Source: Chrysoperla carnea
Lineage: Eukaryota > Arthropoda > Insecta > Neuroptera > Chrysopidae
Reading direction: 5' to 3'
NCBI RefSeq assembly: GCF_905475395.1
Contig: NC_058337.1
Span: 131,213,960-131,277,959 of the forward strand
DNA length: 64,000 nt
This document shows positions 34,496 through 46,429 of the stretch, piece by piece (the first letter of the stretch is position 1; each line of letters starts with the position of its first letter). Below the pieces are notes generated by a model. The model did no database searches. It was not told the origin of the DNA and was given only the letters and a program-made list of their open reading frames with translations. A program made the position numbers and the translations under genes.

Positions 34496-35065
34496 GATTA
34501 AGCCTTGGCCTTTTTAACTATGCGCCTCCATGCGATCCGGCCCTGGCTACAGATCCCTCAACCAATGACTCAGATCACATTCAGGTTATTCAGAACCTGG
34601 CCAAACCGTTTGAGATTTTTCTCTCTTTCTGGTGGCGTATATTTTGGCACGCAATTTTTTCTTTGACATCCTCCCTTCATCTATTCTCTGTACATGTTCG
34701 AACAACCATATGAGTCTTTGTGATTTGATTAACTTCGCAATATCCTCATATTACAGGAATTCCAAGATTTTTCCGTTGACTAGAGTACGACAACCTTCGT
34801 TAACTCGAACACCCCCTTTATTTTCCTTCGAATGTGTTCTATTTTCCGATGAAACCTTTCCCGTTCCCGTATAAAAAACTAAATCCTGTATATACATTCC
34901 AGTTTAAGGCGAAATCTTTCTCGTCTTCTAGTGGCGTATACTTTGGCATGCAGTACTTTTTTTGGTATCCTTCATTCGTTTATTCTTTGTACATGTCCAA
35001 GCCACTTTGTGATTTGATGAACTTAACAATATTTTCATTCTGCAGGATTTCTCCGTTGCTTCGTG
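34496..35065 (-). pseudogene. Fossil C-terminus of an RTE-like LINE, present twice in tandem
   Basis: Minus-strand translation of 34740-34496 gives SQRLIWLFEHVQRIDEGRMS, KKKLRAKIY and, after frame breaks, CSQ(G)RIAWRRIVKKAKA, the typical end of RTE-type reverse transcriptases ('LxWxGHVQRM...KK...DR.AWR..V..AK'). A second, more decayed copy at ~35065-34885 shows KSQ...LDMYKE and 'gtgcgaa/aagtatacgccact' equivalents. Stops and frameshifts make both dead. This is a different lineage from the LINE at 10.6 kb. Confidence 0.7.
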
Positions 35066-35864
35066 TACGCCAATTCTCGTTAACTCGAACACTCTTATAT
35101 GTTCTCTTTATTATTTTCCTTTAAAAAACTAAATCATGTGTATAGTGTATACATTCCTCTCAAAAGTTAGCTGATTTACATGCTTCCGGGTTTTTTGATT
35201 TTCCATTCCGTTTTCGAAATACACAATTGTCCCCTTTCAAAGAATCACCTTGTATATTAATATTAGAGTTGTTTGTTATAATAAATGTGATTAAAAGTAA
35301 TTACCTTTAATTAAAAAATTAAGGGTCTTTGAAATAATTGTGTTAGTTTTTAATAAATTTATATTATTATATTTATACACACAAATGATTATTATAAAAT
35401 TTGATTTTTTTTTATTTTTATAAAGTGCTTTGAATCTGTTATTATTAATAATAATAATTAATTTAATAGACTAGACGTAGAAAAACACTTTGTGAATACC
35501 ATCATTTTTCCATTACATAAACTTGAGTAAAGAATTCACGAAAGATAAATAAAGTAGTAAGATCCGACAAGGCTTGCTTTATATAAACTAAAATAGTTTT
35601 CCAATTAAGAGATAATCTAGCGTTTTAGATAGGAACCCACATCCTCGATAAACAATCTGTTGTTCATATCAACATCAATTCACATCAACTTATGTAAAAC
35701 GATTGTTGAGATGGTTGACATTTGTGACACTAAGGCACTGAAATTTTAATTGAAAAACTCAATAGACCGGCAAAGTGTGTGCTACACATGCTCAAACTAT
35801 GGGCTGGGAAATTGATACTCCCAAAAAGCGCCTCTTTGACACTACACGAGAAATTTATTGTTGA
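35066..35864. other. Non-coding, nothing recognised
   Basis: AT-rich with ATT-rich stretches near 35440. No gene. Confidence 0.45.
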
Positions 35865-36315
35865 TTAGCTTGATACCCGCCCTCTTTGCTGGGCTTTAAA
35901 GTAAAAGCCACCTCGTTATAACCTCCAAATCTTTTGCTCTTGTTTATTCCCCTTCCATAACAGTCGAAATCGGAATAAGGATTGTTCTACACAGGTAAAA
36001 TATATGTATAGAATTCAATTTTTTTTAATGTTATATAGTCTAGATTCATTGAATGTATCAGAACAGGTGGCCATTAATTGTATCCCGTTCACAATTTTAT
36101 AGAAATCTTTAATTTATGGCTCAAAATAATGATAATAGATGGCGTGTGATGTCATGGTCTAAATTTAATTTATTAATTTTGTTTTTCCTGTATTTTTATA
36201 AATTATAGCTCATGTAGCCTGATGTATGAGCTATGTTATTGTACAATTTCATTCAAATCCATTGGGTAGTTTTTGCGTCAAAGCGTAACAAACAAACAAA
36301 CATTCTTACTTTCAG
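35865..36315 (-). mobile_element. Helitron-like element, minus orientation, one end clear
   Basis: In reverse complement the 3' end reads 'cccagcaaagagggcgggtatcaagCTAA|T'. The interior shares 'aagcgtaacaaacaaacaaac' and 'cagaaca(g)gtggccat' with the 31.4-kb copy. Similarity stops near 36315, so the 5' end is lost or diverged. Confidence 0.65.
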
Positions 36316-37064
36316 GGAAGGGATACCACTATGCCAGTATCGGTGTAAATGCCATACTGTGTACTGTAATGAGAGAGTAGTAACATTAGCAATAGAATGG
36401 GCCTATGCCCATACCGCATTGACTCGTTTAAAAACTCTTTTAAAATAGTTCTAGGTGCTACAAACTGGATGTACAACCCCTTCATTTGACCTCCGGTTGA
36501 CATGTAGGCTGTTCGTGGAAAAAAAACATTTGCATGAAAAATTCGAAAAAGAATGTTTCATTAAATATTTTTGGAAATTTAAATTATAAGCTTTTACAAA
36601 CCAATGTTTAAAAAAAAGCATATTTCTCATTTCTCCGTATATAGGACAGATAAAAATTAGCATTTAAAAGAGAGTTCACAAAAAACACCTCTCTCAAAAG
36701 AGTACGTATTGTTTCTGAAAATTTATATCAAAATTATATTATTGTCACACAATTTAAATTTTTCGGAATATGGTTTTGGTTATATATGTATATATAGAAA
36801 ATATATGGTGTATAGGGACACACAGATTTTATGTGTCACGTTTTGAATATTAAAATGTAATAATAATGTGCAAAGTATACAGGGAGTTCTTCAACTATAC
36901 GGGAAAAAAAAAGGTTCTACTCTATATATTACACTACTGCATAATTTTCCTACTTAAATTAAACTACTTTTAAATAGTTTTACGTTAAAATCTTTTGATT
37001 CCAATATATTTATTAACTTTTATTAACTTTTATATATTTATTTTATATATATTTATTAACTTTT
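36316..37064. other. Non-coding, no gene recognised
   Basis: Short overlapping frames on both strands at 36233-36663 partly run into the Helitron-like copy and have no family signature. Confidence 0.4.
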
Positions 37065-37565
37065 TAAGGATGTTCGAGCGGCAGGGCAATTTTGGATAAA
37101 AGGCTTGATTTTTTTATATGAAGTTGAACTAAGTCTAAATCAATTCTGAAAATTTTAGGAAGGGCAGACCGATTATTGCAATAAATAATTGATTTCAAAA
37201 CTAGACATATTTAACATTGATCTTATGGGAAAACGGTAGATGGATGATATGTTTTCATTGATTTCTTCAAAATTAGTCGGTGGAAATGAAAAAAAAAAAA
37301 CTATTTAAATAGACCTTTTTCATGAAAAACAGAAATGCTTTTTGATAATTTTTTATGAAAATATAGGTCCAGTACAGACTCTACTCGAGCCTGTTTAGCA
37401 TACTATTTAGCTTTCAATATTTCGAAAACCAAGGCAGATATTGAAAAATTTTATTTGTATTTTTCGTCTACATTCATGAAGTTATAACAAAATTCATAAT
37501 CAAAGTTGAACGTAGAGTAGCTACAAATAATTTCAACCGCAAGTCTAAACTTGCCTTGGCGCTGT
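37065..37565. mobile_element. TTAAGGATG-type repeat, relative of the 26-kb element
   Basis: Starts 'ttaaggatgttcgagcggca'. 37390-37540 matches 26230-26380 ('tttcgaaaaccaag', 'cgtctacattcatgaagtta'). Its left 200 bases recur in inverse at 59940-60125 ('ggttttcccataaga', 'gacttagttcaacttcatat'). The right end is not clear. Confidence 0.6.
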
Positions 37566-37631
37566 CAATATTTTTCTACTCTCGTATAGAATAGATTTAT
37601 ACGTTTAAATATATTGAATATATAGATACAA

Positions 37632-37960
37632 CAACCAGCGCTAGTCCAGTTGGTACAGCGCGGCAGCGGTGGTATTAAGACACTATTGTCACTAGTAATC
37701 TATACGTCGCTGGTTCAAGTCCGACCCGAAGCAATCTATTTTTTTAAAAATAAACCTAATAAACCTGGCCATGTGATTGTGCCAATCACATCGCTATTTA
37801 TAATATTTTAAGTTGTAGAACCAATCAAAAAAAGGTTGTTTAAAACGAGGTTGCATTTTAAAACAACAATATTTGAAATTTGATAGACAGTATATTACTT
37901 TCATACAAACAAATCATGTGTTTATGTCAACTTCACCACTCAACCCCGGTACGGTACGGT
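37632..37960 (+). repeat. tRNA-derived SINE-like element, copy 1
   Basis: Starts 'caaccagcgctagtccagtt'. Box A 'tagtccagttgg' at 37642 fits TRGYNNARNNGG, and box B 'ggttcaagtcc' at 37712-37722 is a near-perfect GGTTCRANNCC. The ~70-base gap suggests a long-variable-arm tRNA ancestor. The tRNA-unrelated body ('tagaaccaatcaaaa', 'gcattttaaaacaacaatat', 'tactttcatacaaacaa') is shared with 59582-59875. It is not a working tRNA: no acceptor pairing was found. Confidence 0.75.
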
Positions 37961-38050
37961 AGCTGTATCACATTCGTGGCCCCATTTGCCATATTTGGCG
38001 AACGGTGAGGTTGAGACAACCTCACATCGGTTGATATTATGTATTATTAT
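37961..38050 (+). repeat. Repeat with 9-bp hairpin, partner at 50395-50490
   Basis: 'tgtatcacattcgtggcccc...gccatattt' and 'gtgaggttgagacaacctcac' (38005-38025, a perfect 9-bp stem) then 'atcggttgatatta'. The same order is seen at 50.4 kb with the stem decayed. Confidence 0.7.
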
Positions 38051-38419
38051 TTTTTTCATTGTATGAATAAAATAAAATGAGCTACCCTGTACGATCTGCT
38101 GTACAATCACAGCTAACGCAGTGCTGAACTCTAAACCATTAGTGATGGTATGGTGATAAAATATCAAAAATTTTATAAAATGTATATCACGTAATCTCCT
38201 TTTTGTTAATATTGTATGTTGGTATATATTTGACGCAGAAATATAATAATTTTGATACAGAATTTTTTTTCTCTGTGTGTGTTTTTGTGTGTATTACGTA
38301 AGAGAACCCCTGGAACTGGAACGATCTCACTTTATAATATTTTGAATATTATTATTTTAAATTCGTGGTAATCTTATATATAATACACTTCACACATCTT
38401 ATGTAAAATCTAATCTAAT

Positions 38420-38712
38420 CTAATTGAATTGATCAAAATTATATTTTGAATTTAATAAACATATAATGTTTCTATTTAAAATCGAGTTTTGGAGGTGTTA
38501 TAAAAGCGACTCTTTTGATTAGAAGTTACCTAAAAAACTGTATAAATTTTCTTTTCGAACGATTAAAACATGATCGTTAAATTTAACCTAAACTTATTGA
38601 ATTGATCCAAATTTTATTTTCAATTTAATAAACATAATCGAGTTATGATAAGAATAATCGAAGGTGTTATAATAAGAGACTCTTTTGATTGGAAGTCTCG
38701 TAAAAAATAGTT
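38420..38712 (+). repeat. Two tandem units of ~177 bp
   Basis: 'attgaattgatc(a/c)aaatt...aatttaataaacata' and 'gaggtgttata...agcgactcttttgatta' at ~38420-38540 recur at ~38597-38712 with differences. Non-coding. Confidence 0.7.
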
Positions 38713-39217
38713 CAAATTTAGCCATAGCTAAGGAAGGCTTGACACTTCAGGCTGACGATCAAAACATTTGTAACCTAAATCCAAAAAAACATAAAAATCA
38801 TTAGTTTCCCAGTATCAAGTATGATTTGCATTTGGAATTGGAGTCATAGACTGACAGCATATGGAGTATTTAGCCAAATTTCTTTACAGGCTGTGTTCCA
38901 GGAATAGGGGACGTCCTTGATACATCAGGTCAAAAATAAAATTCTAAGACGAAAATTATCTTTCTACATATTCACACACTCGTGTATATGTATGCATACA
39001 TATATGCCAGCGAAACGTTGAAACTCTCGCGTCTCATTCTCGCAATTTCGTACTATTTCCTCTCCCCCTCCCACTGTTTTGCCGCTTCTAGTTGGCTGCC
39101 TATTTTAAATAATAGCTAATTATTCGTACTTGAGGCAACAAAGACTATCGTTACTACTGGGACGCTCTGTATAAATTTACCAGTTCGAAGCCGTTTTTTT
39201 CATTCCCGGCCAAATGA
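38713..39217. other. Non-coding
   Basis: Nothing recognised, apart from a GC-balanced patch at 39010-39090. Confidence 0.4.
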
Positions 39218-39436
39218 ATGAAAAACTATCTTAAATTTGTTATTGTAACAGCTCTTTTATTCTTGGTTATCAAGAATACTTTCTGTGACTCTTTAAAAAC
39301 TTTCCTAAAATCGTTAGCAACATCTGAGTTTTTAACCCCCGAAAAATTTAATGTTATAAGTTTGACCGCTATGTATGTTTGGCTATTTTTCAAGTGCGAG
39401 TTTAGGGTTCCGTACCTTAAACTTAACCCTTTTTAA
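39218..39436 (+). CDS. Small ORF with a signal-peptide-like N-terminus, doubtful
   Basis: The frame begins MKNYLKFVIVTALLFLVIKN then TFCDSLKTFLKSLATSEF, a good secretory signal layout with an apolar core (residues 7-18) and Cys near the end. From about residue 41 the frame runs into a known dispersed repeat ('agtttgaccgctatgtatgt', 'gagtttagggttccgtacc'), so the C-terminal half is not native protein. TATAAAT lies at 39168. It may be a chance frame or a decayed small secreted peptide or first exon; no good splice donor is seen. Confidence 0.2.
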   Translation: MKNYLKFVIVTALLFLVIKNTFCDSLKTFLKSLATSEFLTPEKFNVISLTAMYVWLFFKCEFRVPYLKLNPF

Positions 39437-40084
39437 AACCTAATCGATCTAAATAAATTGAGGTGATTCAGTTCTCGGTTAAAAGTAAGTGAATAAAAAT
39501 GTTAGCGTTAAAAAGCCCTTCTGATTTCATAAACGAAGAGTTTCTTTTCGTAGCTATTGAATCAACGCCTACTTAATCACCCACTCAAGTATTGATAAAA
39601 AAAGATATGAATGAACTGAAATCAAGTTCGAAGAATATATTCACAACGTTAATACAATTTTCTAATGGTATTTATCAAATCTAACCTGAATACCAAATAG
39701 CTTATATTTTCGGGGGTAGTAAAATTTTAATATTTACAAAGAACGATATAGATCAACACTACATTCAACAATATCTTCATTTTATTATAAAGTCGAATAT
39801 ATACTTGCTAGTAAAAAGGATAAAGAAGAAAGTAACGTAGTTGGTCTTCTGGTAACAAAAAATGAATGCTACGACAGTAAAAAAAATTGCTAAAATACGA
39901 CAGTTCGATATTACCGCTCAGATAATCAAGCAATCAGTCTAAAAATGAGTTTTTGTACAGTATATTTTTCTAAAAATTGTAAGGTATTAATTTCAAATAT
40001 GTACTTGTTTTATTCTTTAAAAAATTTAATTTTTAAATTTTTTTACTTTTAACTGTATGAATTAATTGTAGTATTAGTTTAAAC
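39437..40084. other. Non-coding
   Basis: No repeat or gene recognised. Confidence 0.4.
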
Positions 40085-40590
40085 AAGTAAAAACAAACAA
40101 TTAACTGAGTTAATTGTTGAAATACCAGGTATACATAGTGTTAATTACTCTGTCACATTACACATACATACATGTCACACACATATAACTAATATACTCA
40201 TATAATACATACTATACAATTTACGTTTTTACAAAAACAGTGATGTTTATGAAAAAATGTTTCAAACAAAAGTGGTTTATTTTTTTATAAGGAACATTTG
40301 TTCTATCTCTAACGGTTTACAAGAGAGTCCCAAGACCCAATTGACCTATGTTGCCCATTTACGAAGTCGACCTCACTTTTTACGTCCTCAGCACGCTTTA
40401 AAAATTTCAGCTTGATATCTCCTTTCGTTTTTGAGTAATCGTGATGACAGACGAACAGACGACGGACAGACGACAGATGACAGACGACAGACAGACAACC
40501 AGAAACGGACTAATTAAATGGAAATGGACTAATCATAGCATCAATATTTTTAAGCGTTACAAACTTGGGACAAAACTACATTTGGTTTGA
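40085..40590 (+). repeat. 0.55-kb dispersed repeat, plus orientation
   Basis: Starts 'gtaaaaacaaacaattaact' and 'gttgaaataccaggtataca', carries the 'acggtttacaag' and 'acgaagtcgacctcactttt' blocks and a 'gacagacgacagac' simple stretch, and ends 'gcatcaatatttttaagcgtta'. Small internal deletions. Confidence 0.88.
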
Positions 40591-41098
40591 TCAGGATATT
40601 TATTATGACATAAAATATTTCCTTGTACTCTAAATTATCTCTATTATCTTTAACTTCTGATAACCTACTTTCACAACTCATTTTTTTAATGAAAAAACAT
40701 AAAATTTTGACAAAAAGTACAAATTATTTTTGCATACTCTCAAAATTCATGGGTACCTGAACCGCTTGAAAAAGTTTTAGTTTCTAAGAACTGACAATTT
40801 TCACCTAGTCGACCCAGGTAAAAATGGTCGGTTTTTTTGGTGACCCGATTTTTAAAAAGTTTTAGGTTAAATTTTTGTTGTAGTAAAAAAAAAAAACAAA
40901 AAAATTTGCAAATTTTATTTATTTAATATAGAAATTTTTTATTGAGTTTTTGGTAAAACTCTGAACAGGCTTATGTATTCTAGACTTAAAAATTTCTGAT
41001 AAAATCACCCACCCAACAAACTCCTTCCTTCAATTTTTCATTTAATTAAAACCTTATTTATTAATTAAATTTTGGAAGGAAATGAAAAAACAGTACAT
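40591..41098. other. Non-coding
   Basis: Nothing recognised; one A run near 40888. Confidence 0.4.
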
Positions 41099-41103
41099 AT
41101 ATA

Positions 41104-41181
<78 letters not shown>
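41099..41181. repeat. (TA)n microsatellite
   Basis: About 80 bases of nearly pure TA dinucleotides. Likely length-variable. Confidence 0.95.
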
Positions 41182-41184
<3 letters not shown>

Positions 41185-41529
41185 GAAATATGTACATATT
41201 TAATTCAAACAATAATAATTTTCACTCAGTGTGAGAAGAGAATTGTGAGTTTCCTTATTTATTTTTCACTTAATCAAACATAAAAGAAATTAAAACGAAA
41301 AGGAAGCTTTTTTTTTATACTTGAATGTTGGTATACAGACTATTTGTTTCGTGTAAACAACATAAAGGAAAAGAAATTACTTACTGTTTTTTTTCCTTAT
41401 ACAGGGCTTCCAAAAAGTATCCAAATATTGTCTGTTTTTCAAAATTAAGGAATCTGGAGCAAAATGACTAAAAGTTGCTTTTAACAAGGAGGGAAAATAA
41501 AGATTCCTTGACCTTGAAAGCCATTTCAA

Positions 41530-42090
41530 AATTAACTTAATTGACTGAGTGAATTGTTGAAATACCATGTATAGACAGTGTTGACTACTCTTTCACATTA
41601 CACATATACATACATGTCACACATATACATATAACTGATATTCTCATATAATACATACTATACAATTTGCGCTCTCACGGGTAAACATGATGTTTACGAA
41701 AAAATGTTTCAGACAAAAGTTGTTTATTTTTTTATATGGAACATTTTTTACATTTAAACTTTTGTTCTATCTCTAACGGTTTACAAGATGGGTCCAACGG
41801 AACCAAGACTTCATGGACCTATGTTGCTCATTTACGAACTCGACCTCACTTTTTACGTCCTAAGAACGCTATAAAAATTTCAGCTTGATATCTCTTTTCG
41901 TTTTTGAGTAATCGTGATGACAGACGGTCAGACGATAGACGACAGACAGACAGACAGATAACCGGAAATGGACTAATTAGGTGATTTTATGAACACCTAT
42001 ATTAAAATTTTGTTCATAGTATCAATATTTTTAAGCGTTACTAACTTGGGATTAAACTTAGTATACCTTGATATTTTTCATATACATGGT
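41530..42090 (+). repeat. 0.55-kb dispersed repeat, plus orientation
   Basis: Starts 'cttaattgactgagtgaatt', includes 'gaaataccatgtatagacag', 'gtttacaagatgggtccaac' and 'ggtgattttatgaacaccta', and ends 'catatacatggtataaaaag'. One of the most complete copies. Confidence 0.9.
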
Positions 42091-43985
42091 ATAAAAAGTT
42101 TTGTCTATAATTCTCATTCGGTGTAATCTACTTTCTTTCGAAAACAATGTTTCCTATAAAAGTTTATTTTACAAAGAACGGTTTTTTTTTTCAAGGTTTC
42201 TCCTCTTAAAAGTTTTCTATATTGGAAGAGGTCCGTTACTTTTTGAAAACTCTGTATTTAGGAAAAAAACAAAAGCTTTCTTGTTTACTTACAATTTTTT
42301 TAATAAAATTTATTTGAGTTTATTAAATAAAAAATTTTATAACATTTCTCAAAAAAAAAAAAAAAAAAATGGTTTTGTAGAGTTACGTGGAAAAAACAAA
42401 TGAGATTGTTGTAATTGACAGTTTTTTGTTTTTTACCCTTCAAATAATAAAAATGATCAAAAGTATAAATTCGAGGAAATCTTAACCGCCTTTTATTTTT
42501 GTAGATATTACAAGGCAATATTCGTTAAAAAAATTGAATGTGATTGTAGGGTGAAAAGTAGTACTTTGAGACATAAGACGAAAATGTACTTGTTTTCAAT
42601 TCGCCTCAACTCTTGTTCTCGATGTAAGGCAGGTAAAGCTCGTTGCATCTGTAACACCGCGTTAATTTTCGATAAAATTTATAAGTATATAAAACTGGCT
42701 GCAGTTCCACCTTCTTGCGAAGACACCTGATAACCTGATTTGAATAATTTTCCAACTGAATTGAATTTTAAAAGCTGAAAGCTTTGTAAAGAATCAAAAT
42801 GAATCATTTAGAATTTCTGGTGATATAAAAAATATTGACTAATAATTATCAAGTGAGTTTTTGGGTCTAAATTACTTTATATCAAAGTAATATATAAATT
42901 GATCGAAATTTGAAACAAAAATTTGTTTAGAATATTTTTGGTTTTTCTACTTAAAGAAAATTTAAAAAAATTAAGAAATACTTTGGAAAGAACAAGCCAG
43001 TCGATACGAAGAGTTCAATATGGAAGGTTGATGCAATAGTGAGTGCAGTTCGAAGAGTTGTTGGAATTATTAAAAATATAGAGATTTGAATATATTTTAA
43101 ATTTATTTTGATGAAAAATTAAACGTGGCTCTATTGAACAGTAAAACATATCTTTTTCAAAGAATTCACCCAATGGTTTTTGCTGTCGAATTTACGGGGA
43201 TAGAACGTTACAGTATGGTAACTTACTCTGGAAAAATGGGAAGCATTAATTTTGAAAGTTTATCCTTATGATCAACTTCCGATAAAGAATCAACTATTTT
43301 TGGAATAAAACTAATTCCAATCTTTGAAAAGTGACAGTTACGGGTCCTTCCTGCAGTTGGAAAACCAAACTATATCTGTCCAGAAAATACGTTTATTTTG
43401 ACCTGGAATAGGTACAAACAAACTCATTAACAAATCAATCAAATAAACACACTTTCGAATTAATATTTATTAAGTTAAGTATAGGTTCTTCATAATATTA
43501 ATTAGTATTAAATATTTTCCCTGTAAAATGTATGTATGTGTAATTAATTAAAACACATAAATAATTAAGAATATCATATATTTATGATTATTATTAAGAG
43601 TAATTTAAAACTATAAATATAATATACTTAAATTAATTTTTACCGATTTATTATTAAAGAGTGTACATAAAATGATTTCAAATTAAAAATTTAATTTATT
43701 TTGTGTGGTTGGTGCTATAGAACTTTATTATTATTTATAATATTATCATAAAACACACATTAATATTTTTAACAAAAAATATTTAAAATTTATAGTGAAA
43801 AACACATCACATCACATTTTACTTCTGTTATTTATTATTCAATGATGTTTTAATTATTTTTTAAATAATTAATTAAGGAAGAAATAAGAAAGATAATCCT
43901 TTAATTGAAATTCATTCAACATTTATATCAAAATCTTATTTTAGGTATACTTGCAACTTAGAAACATGTGATTTTATACGTAGAT
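42091..43985. other. Non-coding, no gene recognised
   Basis: Overlapping low-complexity frames on both strands at 42101-42518 are chance. A TATATAAAA motif at ~42687 precedes 'ctggctgcagttcc' but no ORF follows. 43480-43960 is extremely AT-rich. Confidence 0.45.
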
Positions 43986-43989
43986 ACAC

Positions 43990-44515
43990 CGCAAAAAAAA
44001 AAAATTACAACCTCATCCCGAAGTTGGCAGTTTCATGTTGAAATCAAGTAATAATACTTTCAAAGAATTTGCCTAAAGATTAGACCAAGTACAGCTAAGT
44101 AATTTATTTACAATAGAATCAGATTGAATTTAAAATATGAATTAATTGCTACAAAATCAAGCTAAATAAAAAAAAAAAAATTACTTTTATGAAAAAGATT
44201 GCTTTTAGTTTAAAACCATGCATTTTATTGATGGAAAATGAAATTGTACTTAGTTGGAATATATAATCGTGTAAATAAAAAGAACCGATGAATTAAAAGA
44301 AAATTTCTTTGCATTTGCTTTAAATATAGGATTTGTTTATTACGAACACATACTTGTTATTTCTAGTCCACATGTGATTGTGTCACCTACATGAAAATTG
44401 TTGTTACTAACTTACAGTGTGTTTGAAATAAATGTATTGATCATTTTTATAATATATAGAATGTTTGTGTATTGATTATAAAAATGATCAATAAATTTAT
44501 TTCAAACTCACTTAT
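43990..44515 (+). repeat. Long dispersed repeat upstream of SINE copy 2, partner at 59265-59577
   Basis: 'cctcatcccgaagttggc', 'gattagaccaagtacagcta', 'gatgaattaaaagaaaattt', 'ttattacgaacacatac' and 'ttgttgttactaacttacag' occur in the same order at 59.27-59.52 kb. Its right end holds a hairpin with arms 44421-44450 and 44475-44509. Confidence 0.8.
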
Positions 44516-44625
44516 CAACCTTCAGTAGCGCAATTGATAACAGCAATGTACTTAAGTCACTAAAATCAATAGAAATCCACTTGCCGCTGCTTCAAATCCG
44601 TCTCGAAGTAATTTAATTGCGCTTA
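44516..44625 (+). repeat. tRNA-derived SINE-like element, copy 2 (decayed)
   Basis: Starts 'caaccttcagtagcgcaatt'. Box A 'tagcgcaattga' and box B 'gcttcaaatcc' are recognisable but mutated. Ends near 'ccgtctcgaagtaattt', matching 'ccgacccgaagcaatct' of copy 1. Confidence 0.6.
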
Positions 44626-46429
44626 CTTGGTTGGCTGTGGATGAAGTTATAAAAAGTAAATATTTCTTGAGTTAATGATCTCTATATTTAATTCAAGAAA
44701 ATAAGTATTTGAAAGCTTAAAAATTTAAGTATAGGAAGTATAGAATATTTAAGAATCGCATATGGTTTATACTTGAGTTATTTAATTAAGACCAGCCTTG
44801 AAAGAAACGAAGTACGTTTTTAAAGCGAGTGATCCTAACAATTGATGTGAGTGGTGTCCATATCAAAGTCCCAACAAATTTTTCGGACCAGGAACTTATC
44901 TATACACGACAAAAGGTTCACACATAAATATTTATGATTGATCTTGTAGAATGGCAATAAATTGCCCACTGTGAAAGGGAAAATAGAACTATTTTTAAAA
45001 TTTTGATACACTAGCGCTATCTGTGATTGATAAGAAGAAAGTAAAAAGGAGTAAGGAGTAAGGAGAAAGCAAGTTTCGTTGTACTATTGTGATGATATCA
45101 CGATTTTTTTACTTCACTCTCTGTATCTTAGAAAATAGTAATGGAAGTTGAAACTAATGTTTAAAGATTTTGTAAAAATTTTTTAAATTAGTAATTATAT
45201 CATATAATATATCTGTCTCTATCTTTACCTAAAATCAAACTTAAAAAATAATTATAGGGACTTATTTTCATACGAGTATATCTATTTACGGTGTTAGGAT
45301 AAAGAAACCATTAAAAAATACTCTTAAAAATGACATAACCATTTTTATTTTCAAATCACTTTTTAAAGCATATTATTTTGGCAACAAATTTTATTAAAAA
45401 ATCGTTTTTAATTAAAAATTTTACATTTTAAAATAAAAGTAATAATTTCAATTTAACTGAAACTGAAGCAGGATCGAGAATTACTAAAAATGAACAGTTT
45501 TCTGTATGAAACTAGACAGGTCACATTTTAGAAAAAGAATAATACAAGCCTTTGTTTAACTTGAAATGTTTGTATGTAGATATATTTGGTCGGGCCAATT
45601 CTTGTAACTCTCATCTTCAATCGATTGAGTTGACATTTTATGACAATGCTTGGTTAACAAAGTGACGTCATTCTAAACCCAATATGGTGGACTCGTTATT
45701 TTTTAAGCACTCACATGATATGGATATCAAATGAAAGGGTTTGCTGCAAAGAATCCGAATAACTTATGTAAATCGGATGACAATGAATTTTTATGGGACG
45801 CATGATCGGATTTTACCATCACTTCCACCATATATTTAGTTTTAAATTAGAAATAGAGAAGTTGCATTAAATTTTTTTTCCCACAAATTCATAAATTATT
45901 GTTGAGGCTGCAATCGGTTTCTATGGAAACTTGCGTTATAATATAGTGAAAGCCAGCTGAGAGACAAACCATTTATCATTATTCATGTTATTTTATCATT
46001 TCTCGGTGCGATGGCGTTACGAAATCGAGGTTGAATTTATAGTTTAGAAAAACCATTTTCTTTTGTTAAATTAAACTTTACAATTTGTAATCAAAGAATG
46101 CTACCAATATTTATTTGAACACTGATTAAAATCCTGATTTCGTGAAATGATCTCAAAATCTCCAACGCAATATTAATTTTGAATATATTAAACTAATTTA
46201 AATTTTAAATATTTTCTAGGAAATAGTTCAATAGAATTTCCTTTAATACATAACTGAATTTTTTAATATCAAAAAAATAAACCACAACAATAAATAAATA
46301 TATTTATACCAGAATTATTATTATTATTATTAATATTGCATAAGTTTTGATAAAAAAAAATTTGATAATTTAAAAATTCCATTATGGATATTCATACAGA
46401 ATCGATCAAATTTAATAATATTATGTATA
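44626..46429. other. Non-coding, one old repeat
   Basis: 45590-45840 ('aacccaatatggtgga', 'gatatggatatcaaatgaaa', 'gaatccgaataacttatgta') looks like a widespread arthropod repeat, but I find no second copy here. The rest is AT-rich. Confidence 0.4.

Noticed and set aside
37632-37722. Functional tRNA gene with excellent box B
   Set aside because: The sequence recurs twice with a shared non-tRNA body, and the acceptor stem is missing; a SINE-like repeat explains it better.
42687-42720. Core promoter (TATATAAAA followed by a GCAGTTCC-like initiator)
   Set aside because: No ORF, exon or repeat-free transcript region follows; TATA-like words are expected often in AT-rich DNA.
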